This document shows positions 9,240 to 18,939 of a stretch of 64,000 bases of DNA, piece by piece. This stretch comes from Lachnospiraceae bacterium. Lineage in GTDB: Bacteria > Bacillota > Clostridia > Lachnospirales > Lachnospiraceae. A model generated the notes under the pieces. It was not told where the DNA came from, made no database searches, and was given only the letters and a program-made list of their open reading frames with translations. The stretch spans positions 1-64,000 of the forward strand of contig JAILHF010000023.1 of the NCBI GenBank assembly GCA_024696005.1, written 5' to 3'. Numbering within the stretch: the stretch's first letter is position 1; each line of letters opens with the position of its first letter. The translations under genes and the position numbers were made by a program.

Positions 9240-10141
9240 ATCTGAAAGTCAATATAGCCGGAGTGGAATTAAAGAATCCCGTGATGAGCGCGTCCGGAAC
9301 GTTCGGCTCGGGACATGAATACAGCGAACTCACGGATATAAACCGTCTCGGTGCCGTGGTCACCAAAGGTGTGGCCTTTGAGCCCTGGGAAGGGAATCCC
9401 ACGCCCCGTGTCACCGAGGTCTACGGCGGCATGCTCAATGCCATAGGCCTGCAGAACCCCGGCGTGGACGTCTTCATCGAACGGGACATCCCCTTCCTCC
9501 GGAAATTCGATACCCGCATCATCGTCAATGTCTGCGGGCATACCGTGGAAGAATACTGCAAAGTGGTGGAACGCCTGAACGGACAGGATGTGGACGCTTA
9601 CGAGATCAATCTCTCCTGCCCCAACGTGAAGCAGGGTGCACTGGCCTTCGGCCAGGATCCGAAGGTACTGGAAGAAACAACGGCCGCCATCAAGAAGGTG
9701 GCGGCAAAACCCATAATCATAAAGCTCTCACCCAATGTGACGAGCATCCGTGACATGGCCCTTGCCGCCGAAGCCGGCGGAGCCGATGCCATCAGCCTGA
9801 TCAACACGCTGATCGGCATGAAGATCGACATCGAGCGGCGCCGCTTTGTGCTTGCCAACAAAACGGGCGGATTTTCCGGCCCAGCCATCAAGCCCGTGGC
9901 TCTCCGCATGGTCTATGAAGCCGCCCACGCGGTAAAGCTTCCCGTGATCGGAATGGGCGGCATCGCCTGCGCGGAAGACGCGATCGAATTCCTGCTCGCC
10001 GGCGCAAGCGCTGTGGCGGTGGGAACCATGAACTTCGCGGATCCCCGCACAATGGAACACGTGGCGGAAGGCATCGAAGCCTATCTGAAACGCCACGGCC
10101 TCGAAGATGTGCGGGAACTCATCGGCGCAGCAGATGCCTGA
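9236..10141 (+). CDS. pyrD: Dihydroorotate dehydrogenase B, catalytic subunit
   Basis: FMN-dependent TIM-barrel enzyme (301 aa) that oxidises dihydroorotate to orotate. Class 1B is indicated by the catalytic Cys in NLSCPNVKQG (about residue 128) and the PyrK partner. NPVMSASGTFG near the N-terminus and GMGGIACAEDA for the phosphate are also seen. It ends the long plus-strand operon. Its TGA abuts the stop of the convergent nadE with no base between. Confidence 0.94.
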   Translation: MNLKVNIAGVELKNPVMSASGTFGSGHEYSELTDINRLGAVVTKGVAFEPWEGNPTPRVTEVYGGMLNAIGLQNPGVDVFIERDIPFLRKFDTRIIVNVCGHTVEEYCKVVERLNGQDVDAYEINLSCPNVKQGALAFGQDPKVLEETTAAIKKVAAKPIIIKLSPNVTSIRDMALAAEAGGADAISLINTLIGMKIDIERRRFVLANKTGGFSGPAIKPVALRMVYEAAHAVKLPVIGMGGIACAEDAIEFLLAGASAVAVGTMNFADPRTMEHVAEGIEAYLKRHGLEDVRELIGAADA

Positions 10142-10876
10142 TCAGCCCTGGCGGTATCCCGGGATCGTCCGCAGCTTGTGCAGATTGAGCAGATGCATGC
10201 GGTCGATCTTTTTCCGTATCTCCTCGTCCTCACACACGCCTTCCCTGATATAACGGTCCAGCACCGCATAGGTAAAACCGATCTTGTCCTCATCACTCTT
10301 TCCGGACAGGCCGTCGGAAGGCGTCTTGTGGACCAGCTCGGCGGGCAGGCCCAAAGCTTCACCGACCTTGAGCACCTCTCCTACCGTCAGATCCGACAGC
10401 AGGCTGAAATCCCCTGCCGCATCACCGTACTTCGTCGAATATCCGATATAGTCCTCCGAAAGATTACAGGTATTGCATACCCGTCCCCCTCCCTCAGCGC
10501 TCTGCGCCACCGCATAGAGCGTTGTCATTCGGATGCGGGGCGGGATATTGATCCTTGTATCTTCCGATAGCGCGACCTGCTCCGAAAGCGTTTTTTTCAG
10601 GGCTTCCGTCGTGGCGCCGATATTGATCGTCATCGCCTTCAGACCCAGATGCTCCACGAGTCTGTGGGAATCCGGGATGTCGGGCTGTTCCCCGTCCGGC
10701 ATCAGTACCGCCACCACACGCTCCGTTCCCAGGGCCCTTACCAGAAGCGCTGCACAGACACTGCTGTCCTTTCCTCCGGATATGCCGATCACGGCCTTTG
10801 CCCGCGGCCCGTTATCCGCAAACCACTGCTTTGTCCATTCCGTGATCCTGTCGATCTCTCTTTCCGCCTGAAACAT
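10142..10876 (-). CDS. nadE: NH3-dependent NAD+ synthetase
   Basis: Last step of NAD synthesis: amidation of deamido-NAD using ammonia and ATP. The 244-aa protein lacks a glutaminase domain. The PP-loop SGGKDS is at residues 33-38, and the KTPSDGLSGKSDEDKIGF segment near 185-203 is characteristic. It is transcribed alone toward pyrD. A short GAAAGGA site precedes the ATG. Confidence 0.93.
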   Translation of the reverse strand: MFQAEREIDRITEWTKQWFADNGPRAKAVIGISGGKDSSVCAALLVRALGTERVVAVLMPDGEQPDIPDSHRLVEHLGLKAMTINIGATTEALKKTLSEQVALSEDTRINIPPRIRMTTLYAVAQSAEGGGRVCNTCNLSEDYIGYSTKYGDAAGDFSLLSDLTVGEVLKVGEALGLPAELVHKTPSDGLSGKSDEDKIGFTYAVLDRYIREGVCEDEEIRKKIDRMHLLNLHKLRTIPGYRQG

Positions 10877-10915
10877 AGTCTTACCATCCTTTCTTCAACA
10901 CTAAACAGCAAATCC

Positions 10916-10924
10916 AGTATATCA
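10916..10924 (-). promoter_or_regulatory. Extended -10 promoter of nadE
   Basis: On the minus strand TGATATACT forms an extended -10 (TG, one base, TATACT). No good -35 is seen 17 bases upstream, which suits an extended -10 promoter. It diverges from the promoter at 10943-10971. Confidence 0.5.
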
Positions 10925-10942
10925 CACTTTCCGCCCATTTGC

Positions 10943-10971
10943 TTGTTTCCGGCGCGTTTTTCGTGTATAAT
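10943..10971 (+). promoter_or_regulatory. Promoter of the NYN-LOTUS/MBOAT operon
   Basis: TTGTTT at 10943-10948, 17 bases, then a perfect TATAAT at 10966-10971. Transcription would start near 10978, giving an unusually long leader of about 110 bases. Confidence 0.65.
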
Positions 10972-10977
10972 GGTTAA

Positions 10978-11066
10978 CGTTCGGTCCTAAGCCCAAGTGT
11001 CGGATACCCGGCATGCAGGGAGACAAAACCAATCGTCACGGACTATATCTGCATGCAGATGTTTTT
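10978..11066 (+). promoter_or_regulatory. Structured leader with terminator and possible antiterminator
   Basis: The leader ends in a self-complementary ATCTGCATGCAGAT at 11047-11060 followed by GTTTTT (11061-11066), a compact intrinsic terminator 20 bases before the ATG. An earlier GCATGCAG at 11011-11018 can pair with CTGCATGC inside the terminator stem, so the two folds exclude each other. Upstream, GGTCC (10983-10987) faces GGAC (11040-11043), which could close the domain. It does not match any riboswitch or ribosomal-protein leader I know. Attenuation is inferred from geometry only. Confidence 0.5.
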
Positions 11067-11087
11067 GAATAGAAAAAGGAGATTTTT

Positions 11088-12047
11088 ATGAACGCAGACA
11101 TGAAATTTGCCGTCCTGATCGACGGTGACAATGTGGCCCCGAAATACCTCAAGGCTATCCTGGATGAGGTGGCCGACAACGGCGTGGCCACGTATAAGCG
11201 CGTATACACCGACTGGACACAGCAGGACCGCGCGGGCTGGAAAAAGATCATGCTGGAGCATTCCGTCATGCCCATCCAGCAGTACAGCTACACCAAGGGC
11301 AAGAACTCGACCGACTCCGCCATGATCATCGACGCGATGGACATCCTCTACACGGGAAATGTGGACGGCTTCTACCTTGCCACCAGCGACAGCGACTTTA
11401 CCCGTCTGGCAGCCCGTCTCCGGGAAGCCGGAAAGTTTGTGGTAGGCGTGGGCGAAGCCAAGACCCCTTCCGCCTTCCGCAGCGCCTGCAACAGCTTCAA
11501 GCTCCTCGAGGTCATCAGCGGCAGCGATGATGCTCCCGAAGCGGGCAGCGGGAAAAAGTCCTCCCGGGGAAAGAAAAAGGAATATGCCCTCACGCCGATC
11601 AAAGAGATCGAGAACTCGATCTTCAAGATCATCGACGAAAACTCGAACAAGGGCAAGGATACCTATATCGGCGAGATCGGTTCCCGCCTGACAAACAAGC
11701 ATCCCGATTTCGATGTGCGAAACTACGGCTGCACCAAGCTTTCCACCTTCCTGGAGGATAAGGTCCAGAACCTGGTGCTTCAGGCCAAGAACAGTTCCAC
11801 CATGGTGAGCATCCGCAAGGATGACATCTCCAAGAAAGAAGTCGAGGAACAGATCGTCGCCATCCTGGAACGCAACGGCGGCGTGATCAACAACATGGCA
11901 GTGATCAACGAAGAACTGAAGCTCTGGAATCCCAGCTTCTCTGCCAAGAAACTCGGCTACAGCAAGTTTTCCGCTTTTCTGCAGTCCTTTGAAGAGATCC
12001 TCGAGATCGACACGGACCAGAACACGGTCCGTCTGCGGTGGAGCTGA
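11088..12047 (+). CDS. NYN (PIN-like) domain protein with two OST-HTH/LOTUS domains
   Basis: 319 aa. The N-terminal NYN nuclease-fold domain (about 5-145) has the acidic residues in LIDGDN (D12, D14), STDSAMIID and TSDSDF. Two OST-HTH/LOTUS domains follow (about 165-245 and 250-319), joined by a Lys/Ser-rich linker. LOTUS domains bind RNA, often structured or G-rich. The protein is probably a cytoplasmic RNA-binding ribonuclease or regulator; targets are unknown. AAAGGAG sits six bases before the ATG. The stop overlaps the MBOAT start by one base (TGATG), so translation is coupled. Confidence 0.85.
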   Translation: MNADMKFAVLIDGDNVAPKYLKAILDEVADNGVATYKRVYTDWTQQDRAGWKKIMLEHSVMPIQQYSYTKGKNSTDSAMIIDAMDILYTGNVDGFYLATSDSDFTRLAARLREAGKFVVGVGEAKTPSAFRSACNSFKLLEVISGSDDAPEAGSGKKSSRGKKKEYALTPIKEIENSIFKIIDENSNKGKDTYIGEIGSRLTNKHPDFDVRNYGCTKLSTFLEDKVQNLVLQAKNSSTMVSIRKDDISKKEVEEQIVAILERNGGVINNMAVINEELKLWNPSFSAKKLGYSKFSAFLQSFEEILEIDTDQNTVRLRWS

Positions 12048-13531
12048 TGCTTTTCAATTCGATCCCGTTTTTGATCTTTTTCCCCATCGTCATCCTCCTG
12101 TATTTCCTGCTTCCGGGCAGGCTCAGGAGGTTTTGGCTTCTGGGGGCCAGCTACTTTTTCTACATGTCCTGGAACCCGAAGTATGTCGTGCTCATTCTTT
12201 TCAGCACCGTCGCCACCTACACGGCCGGCCTTCTGATCGATTCCGCAAAGGAGAAACGCAAAAAAAAGCTGATCCTTGCCTGCGTGATCGTCATGAACCT
12301 GGGGCTTCTGTTCTTCTTTAAATACTTCGACTTTGCCCTGGGCAACGTAAACCGCATCCTGAGCCTGCTGCACCTGCAGGCCGTAAACAGTCCCTTCAGC
12401 CTGCTGCTGCCGGTGGGCATCTCGTTCTACACCTTCCAGAGCCTCGGCTACGCGATCGATGTATACCGAGGCAGCATACAGCCGGAGAAGGACTTTTTCG
12501 ACTACGCGCTCTTCGTCAGCTTTTTCCCGCAGCTCGTGGCCGGCCCGATCGAACGCAGCGGCAATCTGTTAAAGCAGGTAAAGGAATGCTCGGAAAAACG
12601 TCTCTGGAGTTATGAGGGGATCGTCTCCGGTTTCGGCCTGATGCTCTGGGGCTATTTCATGAAGATGTGCATCGCCGACCGCGTTTCCCTCTTTGTGGAT
12701 TCGGTCTTCGGGGATGTTTACGCCTTCGGGACCGTAGAGACCGCCCTGGCGGCCGCCGGCTTTTCCCTGCAGATCTATGCGGACTTTGCGGGCTACTCCG
12801 CCATCGCCATCGGAGCCGCCCGCATGATGGGCTTTTCCCTGATGGAAAACTTCAACGCTCCGTATTTTGCCGAGAGCATCGGCGAATTCTGGCGGCGCTG
12901 GCATATCTCACTGAGCACCTGGTTTCGTGACTATGTCTACATCCCCCTGGGCGGGAACCGCAAAGGGACCTTCCGCCGTTATCTCAACCTGATGATCACC
13001 TTCCTGGTGAGCGGCCTCTGGCACGGTGCTTCCTGGTCCTTCGTTTTCTGGGGCGGGCTGCACGGCTTCTACCAGATCATCGGCGGCCTTCTGAAGCCTC
13101 TGCGTGAAAAGGCCCTGAAGCAGCTGAACGTCAACCAGGACACCTTCAGCTTTCACCTGGGCCGCAAGCTCATCACCTGCCTGCTGGCGGGCTTCGCCTG
13201 GATTTTTTTCCGCGCGCATTCGATGAGCCTTGCACTGACCTACATCAGGCGCATGTTCACGCATTTCAATCCCTGGGTCCTCTTTGACGGAAGCCTGTAC
13301 AACTGGGGGCTGGACCGCAGGGAAGCCGGCATCCTTGTTTTCGGCGTATTGCTGCTCTTCGTGATCTCGCTTCTGCGTGAGCGGAAGGGCTGCGATATCG
13401 GAAGCTACCTGCTCACCCAGAACCTGTGGTTCCGCTGGGCCGTCTTTCTTTTCCTGATCACGGCCGTTCTGGTCTGGGGAGAATACGGCGTGGACTTTGA
13501 TTCCGCACAGTTCATCTACTTTGATTTTTAG
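12047..13531 (+). CDS. MBOAT-family membrane O-acyltransferase, second copy
   Basis: 494 aa polytopic protein of the AlgI/DltB family. It has PVGISFYTFQ, IGEFWRRWHISLSTWFRDYVYIPLGGN and LWHGASW (His near 326) with WGGLHG after it. A GTG nine bases upstream is also in frame, but the ATG at 12047 overlaps the preceding stop and gives the expected hydrophobic N-terminus. It differs clearly in sequence from the MBOAT at 5108, so it is a paralogue with another acceptor or acyl group rather than a recent duplicate. Confidence 0.9.
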   Translation: MLFNSIPFLIFFPIVILLYFLLPGRLRRFWLLGASYFFYMSWNPKYVVLILFSTVATYTAGLLIDSAKEKRKKKLILACVIVMNLGLLFFFKYFDFALGNVNRILSLLHLQAVNSPFSLLLPVGISFYTFQSLGYAIDVYRGSIQPEKDFFDYALFVSFFPQLVAGPIERSGNLLKQVKECSEKRLWSYEGIVSGFGLMLWGYFMKMCIADRVSLFVDSVFGDVYAFGTVETALAAAGFSLQIYADFAGYSAIAIGAARMMGFSLMENFNAPYFAESIGEFWRRWHISLSTWFRDYVYIPLGGNRKGTFRRYLNLMITFLVSGLWHGASWSFVFWGGLHGFYQIIGGLLKPLREKALKQLNVNQDTFSFHLGRKLITCLLAGFAWIFFRAHSMSLALTYIRRMFTHFNPWVLFDGSLYNWGLDRREAGILVFGVLLLFVISLLRERKGCDIGSYLLTQNLWFRWAVFLFLITAVLVWGEYGVDFDSAQFIYFDF

Positions 13532-13537
13532 GAGACC

Positions 13538-14953
13538 ATGATGAAAAAAGCCCTTCGCATCACAATCTTTCTCCTGATCACCGTGCTCTGGCTGGGCAAG
13601 GTCTATGATGTGCTGCGCTGGAAGGATACCCATGGGGATTATCTTTCTTCCGTGAGTGAACTGGCAGAGACGCCGAAGGACAGCATCGATGTGGTCTTTG
13701 TGGGCAGCTCCCATGTTTACGCCGGGATCTATCCCTCCTATCTGTGGACCAACTACGGCATCGCCGCTTTTGACCTGGCCATCTCCGGCATGGACCGGGA
13801 TTCCGCCTACTATTATCTGAAGCACATGTTCAAAACCCAGTCACCGAAGGTGGCCGTGGTAGATGTCTTCCCCCTGACGTACGAGAAGCATGCCGTGCCC
13901 GGAAACATCTACCGCAACTATCTTTCCCTTCCCTATTCCGTGGACACCCTGCCGGCGCTTGAAAGCTATGCCGCCAAGGATCCCACGGTATCCGAAAACA
14001 TGCTGGACTACCTGGCCCGCTGGCCCATCATCCATACCCGCTACCGGGAGCTTCAGCGCCGGGACTTTGTCAACGATGAAGCCAATCTGTATGCCCGCGG
14101 GGAATATCTGAACTGGGAGAGCAACAAGGCAGAAACGATCGATCCCGGAGAACCCGATCCGCTTTTGAAAAACGAGGATCAGGAAAAGTGGCTGAAAGAG
14201 CTCAAGGCACTCTGTGATGCCAACGACTGCAGGCTGATCCTGATGGCACTGCCTTTTCTGCCCTATGATGATGACCAGCGTTATATCGACTATGCCGGGA
14301 CCTTTGCTCAGGAAAACGGCATCGATTTCTACGACTTTAACCGAAAGATCAAAGAACTGGATCTGAATTACGAAAGCGATTTTTATGACGATTCCCACTT
14401 AAACGCTTACGGCGCAAAAAAAGTGAGTCTCTTTTTCGGAAAGGAATTTTCCGAAAGATTCGGTATGAGCGATCACCGCGGGGATGCGGCCTATGCCCTC
14501 TGGGAGCAGGATCTGCGCTACTATGAGCACCGCCGGGACGGCGATTCCCTTGCCATCGCAGAGGATCTTCCCGCTGTCACGGAGCTCCTTTCCCGCATGC
14601 CGGAAGTCACGGCCGTGATCAGCCTGGAGGGAAGCTATGAAAATGCAGACTTTTATGAATCCCTCCGTCTCCTTCCCGGCATGACGGAGGAGGACTACCG
14701 CGCAGGCGGCAAATGGCTCTGGGAAAACGGCTCCCTCAGCCGCATCATGGCCAACGATCCCGCCGCCCCTGCCTATGTCAAAGACCTGGATCCCTACGCC
14801 ACCCTGCGCGTGCAATATACTGCCGATTTCACCCCCGGCAACATCCGTCTGGGCAGCGGTGAGCTCTCCAACAAAAGCGGCGAGCTCCGCATCATCGTCT
14901 ACGACAGCTTCCTTCACAATTTCCTTACCGTGCGGGAATTCTCCGCAGACTAA
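13538..14953 (+). CDS. DltD-like SGNH hydrolase/acyl-transfer partner
   Basis: 471 aa with an N-terminal signal anchor (about 5-25). The SGNH block I motif is VGSSHVY, with the nucleophile Ser near residue 56. The block V pair DDSHLN is near 284. Both are present, so the catalytic triad looks complete. A further domain of about 170 residues follows the SGNH core and is not recognised. The gene is six bases after the MBOAT and probably completes an extracellular O-acylation pathway. Confidence 0.75.
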   Translation: MMKKALRITIFLLITVLWLGKVYDVLRWKDTHGDYLSSVSELAETPKDSIDVVFVGSSHVYAGIYPSYLWTNYGIAAFDLAISGMDRDSAYYYLKHMFKTQSPKVAVVDVFPLTYEKHAVPGNIYRNYLSLPYSVDTLPALESYAAKDPTVSENMLDYLARWPIIHTRYRELQRRDFVNDEANLYARGEYLNWESNKAETIDPGEPDPLLKNEDQEKWLKELKALCDANDCRLILMALPFLPYDDDQRYIDYAGTFAQENGIDFYDFNRKIKELDLNYESDFYDDSHLNAYGAKKVSLFFGKEFSERFGMSDHRGDAAYALWEQDLRYYEHRRDGDSLAIAEDLPAVTELLSRMPEVTAVISLEGSYENADFYESLRLLPGMTEEDYRAGGKWLWENGSLSRIMANDPAAPAYVKDLDPYATLRVQYTADFTPGNIRLGSGELSNKSGELRIIVYDSFLHNFLTVREFSAD

Positions 14954-14979
14954 GGGGAGCCTGTCTTCCCCGTTATGCC

Positions 14980-15363
14980 TCAGAGCATCCTGATCTCGTA
15001 TTCACCGCGCTCATAAGCGTAGCCGTCCCCGGCATCGGTATAGAATTCATAGGGCTCTGCCTTTCCAGCACGATGCAGTCCATTCCGATCCCCAGCTCCC
15101 GGGACTTTTCCACCGTCTTCAGGATCTCTTCCTGCGTTATTCACAATGCGGACCAGGACCCATTCCTCATCTACCGTCTGCACGGTGCATGTGCTTCCCG
15201 TAATGCTCAGGTCGGCATCATACTGATCTCCCCTAAATTCCAGTTCCACCTGCTTCCCCACGCGTTCATTGAGAGGCTTCTTCAGTGCAAGCTTTTCCAC
15301 ATAGACGGGGCTTCCTTTCATACTGGCCGGCTGCTCTTCCAGCCTCCGCAGGCGGGCTAACAC
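14980..15363 (-). pseudogene. Remnant of a GH31-type alpha-glucosidase/xylosidase gene
   Basis: The open frame reads naturally at both ends but not in the middle. Near 15065-15130 the other frame gives TQEEILKTVEKSRELGIGMD, which looks like the catalytic barrel of GH31 enzymes. The last 25 residues (FYTDAGDGYAYERGEY) resemble the GH31 C-terminal beta domain. One added and one lost base would join the three parts. They are in family order but far too close together, so this looks like a heavily deleted gene. The GTG at 15363 or ATG at 15321 could still start a short peptide. The GH31 link is by eye only. Confidence 0.4.
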
Positions 15364-15417
15364 AAAATGTTACATCCTGTCCACGGCCTTCCGGCCGCGT
15401 TTCCCGATCGGAGACAC

Positions 15418-15447
15418 AAAAAAGGGCGGAAGCTTTCGCTCCCGCCC
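15418..15447 (-). terminator. Intrinsic terminator of gdhA
   Basis: In the minus-strand RNA, GGGCGGGAGC, a GAAA tetraloop and GCUUCCGCCC form a ten-pair stem with one G-U pair, followed by six U (15423-15418). It is 26 bases past the gdhA stop. A second small hairpin (CGGCC/GGCCG, 15384-15397) lies beyond it. Confidence 0.9.
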
Positions 15448-15472
15448 GAAACGTTCTTTTTTGCAGACGCTC

Positions 15473-16882
<1,410 letters not shown>

Positions 16883-16922
16883 TCACGCGCTGTAATTACC
16901 GCCTTTGGTATCCCTGTCTTCT

Positions 16923-16950
16923 ATTGTAAAGCTTTCGCTTTTCAAACCAA
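16923..16950 (-). promoter_or_regulatory. Probable gdhA promoter with long leader
   Basis: Minus-strand TTGGTT, 16 bases, TACAAT (16928-16923). The spacer contains the inverted repeat AAAGC/GCTTT. The leader to the ATG would be about 95 bases; I see no riboswitch or terminator in it. Confidence 0.4.
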
Positions 16951-16995
16951 TGCCTATCCTATCAGATAGCAGAGGAAAATGCAAGTCCCATTTTA

Positions 16996-17397
16996 TTACA
17001 GTAATACTATATTATCCAACAGTTCATCGAGCTGACTGATCTTTATTTCTATACCGTAGGCCTCTGTCATATCGACAGTGACCTTTTCATTCTTGGTATT
17101 AATGTAATCTACACTTGCCAATTCATATGTATGCGCTACTATTGCAACATCACGTTCCGCAAAAATACCTGCCGAACTTACATACATCCATTCATCATCT
17201 TCCGGCATTTCCTTTATATCCGTGATCCCCATAAATTTCAAATAGACTTCTGTTCGCATCGGTACATAGCTTCTTATGTATCTTTCAAATTTCTCCTGGT
17301 TTCTTTCGTCAACTAAAAGCATACGCCTGACTCCTATGGGCTTTTCTTCCATAGCCCTTGCCTTTTGCATCACGGTCCAGATATATGGTAACTTCAC
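16996..17397 (-). CDS. Hypothetical protein, AT-rich orphan
   Basis: Predicted soluble protein of 133 aa, not recognised. It has no signal peptide or membrane segment. It is acidic at the C-terminus, with several IDE/DEL motifs. Two later Met codons, including 17352, could be the real start; no strong ribosome site settles this. Base composition is visibly more AT-rich than its neighbours, and it stands alone behind its own promoter between gdhA and the FMN-binding gene, so it may have been acquired. Confidence 0.5.
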   Translation of the reverse strand: MKLPYIWTVMQKARAMEEKPIGVRRMLLVDERNQEKFERYIRSYVPMRTEVYLKFMGITDIKEMPEDDEWMYVSSAGIFAERDVAIVAHTYELASVDYINTKNEKVTVDMTEAYGIEIKISQLDELLDNIVLL

Positions 17398-17466
17398 AGC
17401 AATGTATCATTCCTTAACAATCCCGATGATATCGATGACGCGATATCTTACCGATTATCCGAATTC

Positions 17467-17494
17467 ATTCTAACATAATTCCGGACGAAATCAA
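17467..17494 (-). promoter_or_regulatory. Promoter of the AT-rich orphan
   Basis: Minus-strand TTGATT (17494-17489), 16 bases, TAGAAT (17472-17467), about 70 bases before the orphan's first start codon. Confidence 0.55.
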
Positions 17495-17517
17495 CTTCAT
17501 ACGCCCGGCGCAGGATC

Positions 17518-17907
17518 TTATGCTCCTCGCAGCGCATTCCTGACCGCATCTTTTATCACCTCGCTGGACACCGTTGCACCGGAAACCGCATCAACCTCAA
17601 CATCATTCTTCCGGACCATATCCTTAACGATCTCATTCGCGGGAAGCCCCTTCCCACACTCATGCTTCAGGATCTCTATATCCCGGATCATCCCATCCGA
17701 TACGCTTACTTTAACCTCTACCTTAACAAGATCCGTCTCGCTGTGACCGGTATAGACACCATCCGGGACATGGCTCACATCGATCCCTGTTCTGTCAAAC
17801 GCCTTTACCTGACTGCCCATCCTGATGCCGACTGTCACCACCACAGCTGTCAGGAGCGCCGCAAACAGGATCCCTATGACAAGCAGAATCTTAAGCAGTT
17901 TTTTCAT
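17518..17907 (-). CDS. Membrane-anchored FMN-binding domain protein
   Basis: 129 aa. One N-terminal helix (about 5-25) is followed by an extracellular FMN_bind domain (about 45-129) of the RnfG/NqrC type. The segment VDAVSGATVSSEVIKDAV near the C-terminus holds the S/T-G-A-T motif whose Thr takes covalent FMN. The true start is the ATG at 17907, which overlaps the flavodoxin gene by 17 bases. It likely passes electrons at the membrane in partnership with the flavodoxin-like protein. Confidence 0.8.
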   Translation of the reverse strand: MKKLLKILLVIGILFAALLTAVVVTVGIRMGSQVKAFDRTGIDVSHVPDGVYTGHSETDLVKVEVKVSVSDGMIRDIEILKHECGKGLPANEIVKDMVRKNDVEVDAVSGATVSSEVIKDAVRNALRGA

Positions 17908-18442
17908 AGTTATTCTCCAAAAGATACGAAACGATCGGTTCGATATAGCGGATGTCGGAAATGTCATAGGAGGAAGCCATCTTCTCGGCCATGGCCTTTT
18001 CCTTTTCCGTCGCATCTTTCTTATTCCTGATCGCCGATACAAACATTTTCATTGCGATTCTGGACGGCGTCTTCATCTTTTCATAGTTAAAACCGCCCTG
18101 GCAGTAGAACATTTTTATGTATTTCCTCTGCTCTTCCGTGAGAGCATTCTCAAGAAAGGCATCCACATCCGGATTGTCATTCGGACCGCCGCCCACGCAG
18201 AACATGGCAAGCCGCTTATCCTTCCAGGCAACTGCCTTTTCCAGAAACCATTTCGCTTTTACCAGGCTCCCGGCCATGGCCCATCCGCCGTAGCAGATCG
18301 CTTCATAGCCTGCATAGAATTCAGCCTTTTTCTTCTTCGCTTCCTTCAGATCCAGCAGATCTCCGCCCATTCTTTCTGCCAGCCACTGCGCATACTTTTT
18401 TGTAAATCCGGTCTGTGAGGTATAAATGATCAATGTTTTCAT
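17891..18442 (-). CDS. Flavodoxin-domain protein
   Basis: 183 aa cytoplasmic flavoprotein of the Flavodoxin_5/HemG-like group. The phosphate-binding loop is YTSQTGFTKKYAQWLAE at 7-23. The GGW..AG region near 52-58 and the GGG near 84-86 line the isoalloxazine. Probable role: electron carrier or quinone/porphyrinogen-type reductase. It overlaps the MarR-type regulator by four bases and the FMN-binding gene downstream, so the three form one redox operon. Confidence 0.8.
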   Translation of the reverse strand: MKTLIIYTSQTGFTKKYAQWLAERMGGDLLDLKEAKKKKAEFYAGYEAICYGGWAMAGSLVKAKWFLEKAVAWKDKRLAMFCVGGGPNDNPDVDAFLENALTEEQRKYIKMFYCQGGFNYEKMKTPSRIAMKMFVSAIRNKKDATEKEKAMAEKMASSYDISDIRYIEPIVSYLLENNYEKTA

Positions 18443-18918
18443 AATTCACTCAGATTCCTTTCCATTTTCATGATGGTCTGTATGGTTGTCTGCAGGCTCT
18501 CTTCATCGATCCCCTTAAAGATCCGCCCGATGATGTCCCGGCTCTGCTGCCCGTTATTATCGTTCTTTTCCAGAAACTCCCTGCACTGATCCGTGACGGA
18601 TATCCGTTGCTTTCGTTTATCTTTTTCATCCGGGACCGTTGAAACAAAGCCTTTCTTCTCAAGCTTAAGCAGGATCTGCTTCACATTCTGATGAGAGCTG
18701 CCCATGATATCCGACAGCTCATTCAGTGTGGGAGCTTCTTTGCATAAATTGATACAGATGATGGCAAAAAACTGCTTCCAGGTGATCTCCTTAAAATAGG
18801 AATCAGCAGCCGCCTGGTATCTGTTGTCAAATGCGCTGAGCAGCCCAAGCAGAAACGGCTGCGGCGGCATATCTCCGAATACCACTTTTTCGATATTCAT
18901 CACTTCATCGTAATTCAT
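18439..18918 (-). CDS. MarR-family transcriptional regulator
   Basis: 159 aa winged-helix repressor. The recognition region is LNELSDIMGSSHQNVKQILLKLEKKG (about 64-89), with the wing at VPDEKDKRKQRISVT. AGAGGAG precedes the ATG. It is first in the operon, and two identical-type palindromes flank its transcription start, so autoregulation of the flavodoxin/FMN-binding genes is likely. The inducer is unknown; oxidants or phenolic compounds are usual for the family. Confidence 0.88.
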   Translation of the reverse strand: MNYDEVMNIEKVVFGDMPPQPFLLGLLSAFDNRYQAAADSYFKEITWKQFFAIICINLCKEAPTLNELSDIMGSSHQNVKQILLKLEKKGFVSTVPDEKDKRKQRISVTDQCREFLEKNDNNGQQSRDIIGRIFKGIDEESLQTTIQTIMKMERNLSEL

Positions 18919-18939
18919 ATGGGCTCCTCTCTTTATTAT

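Noticed and set aside
10978-11066. Small SRP RNA or 6S RNA
   Set aside because: The conserved SRP apical loop sequence is absent and the element is a leader with a terminator directly before a gene.
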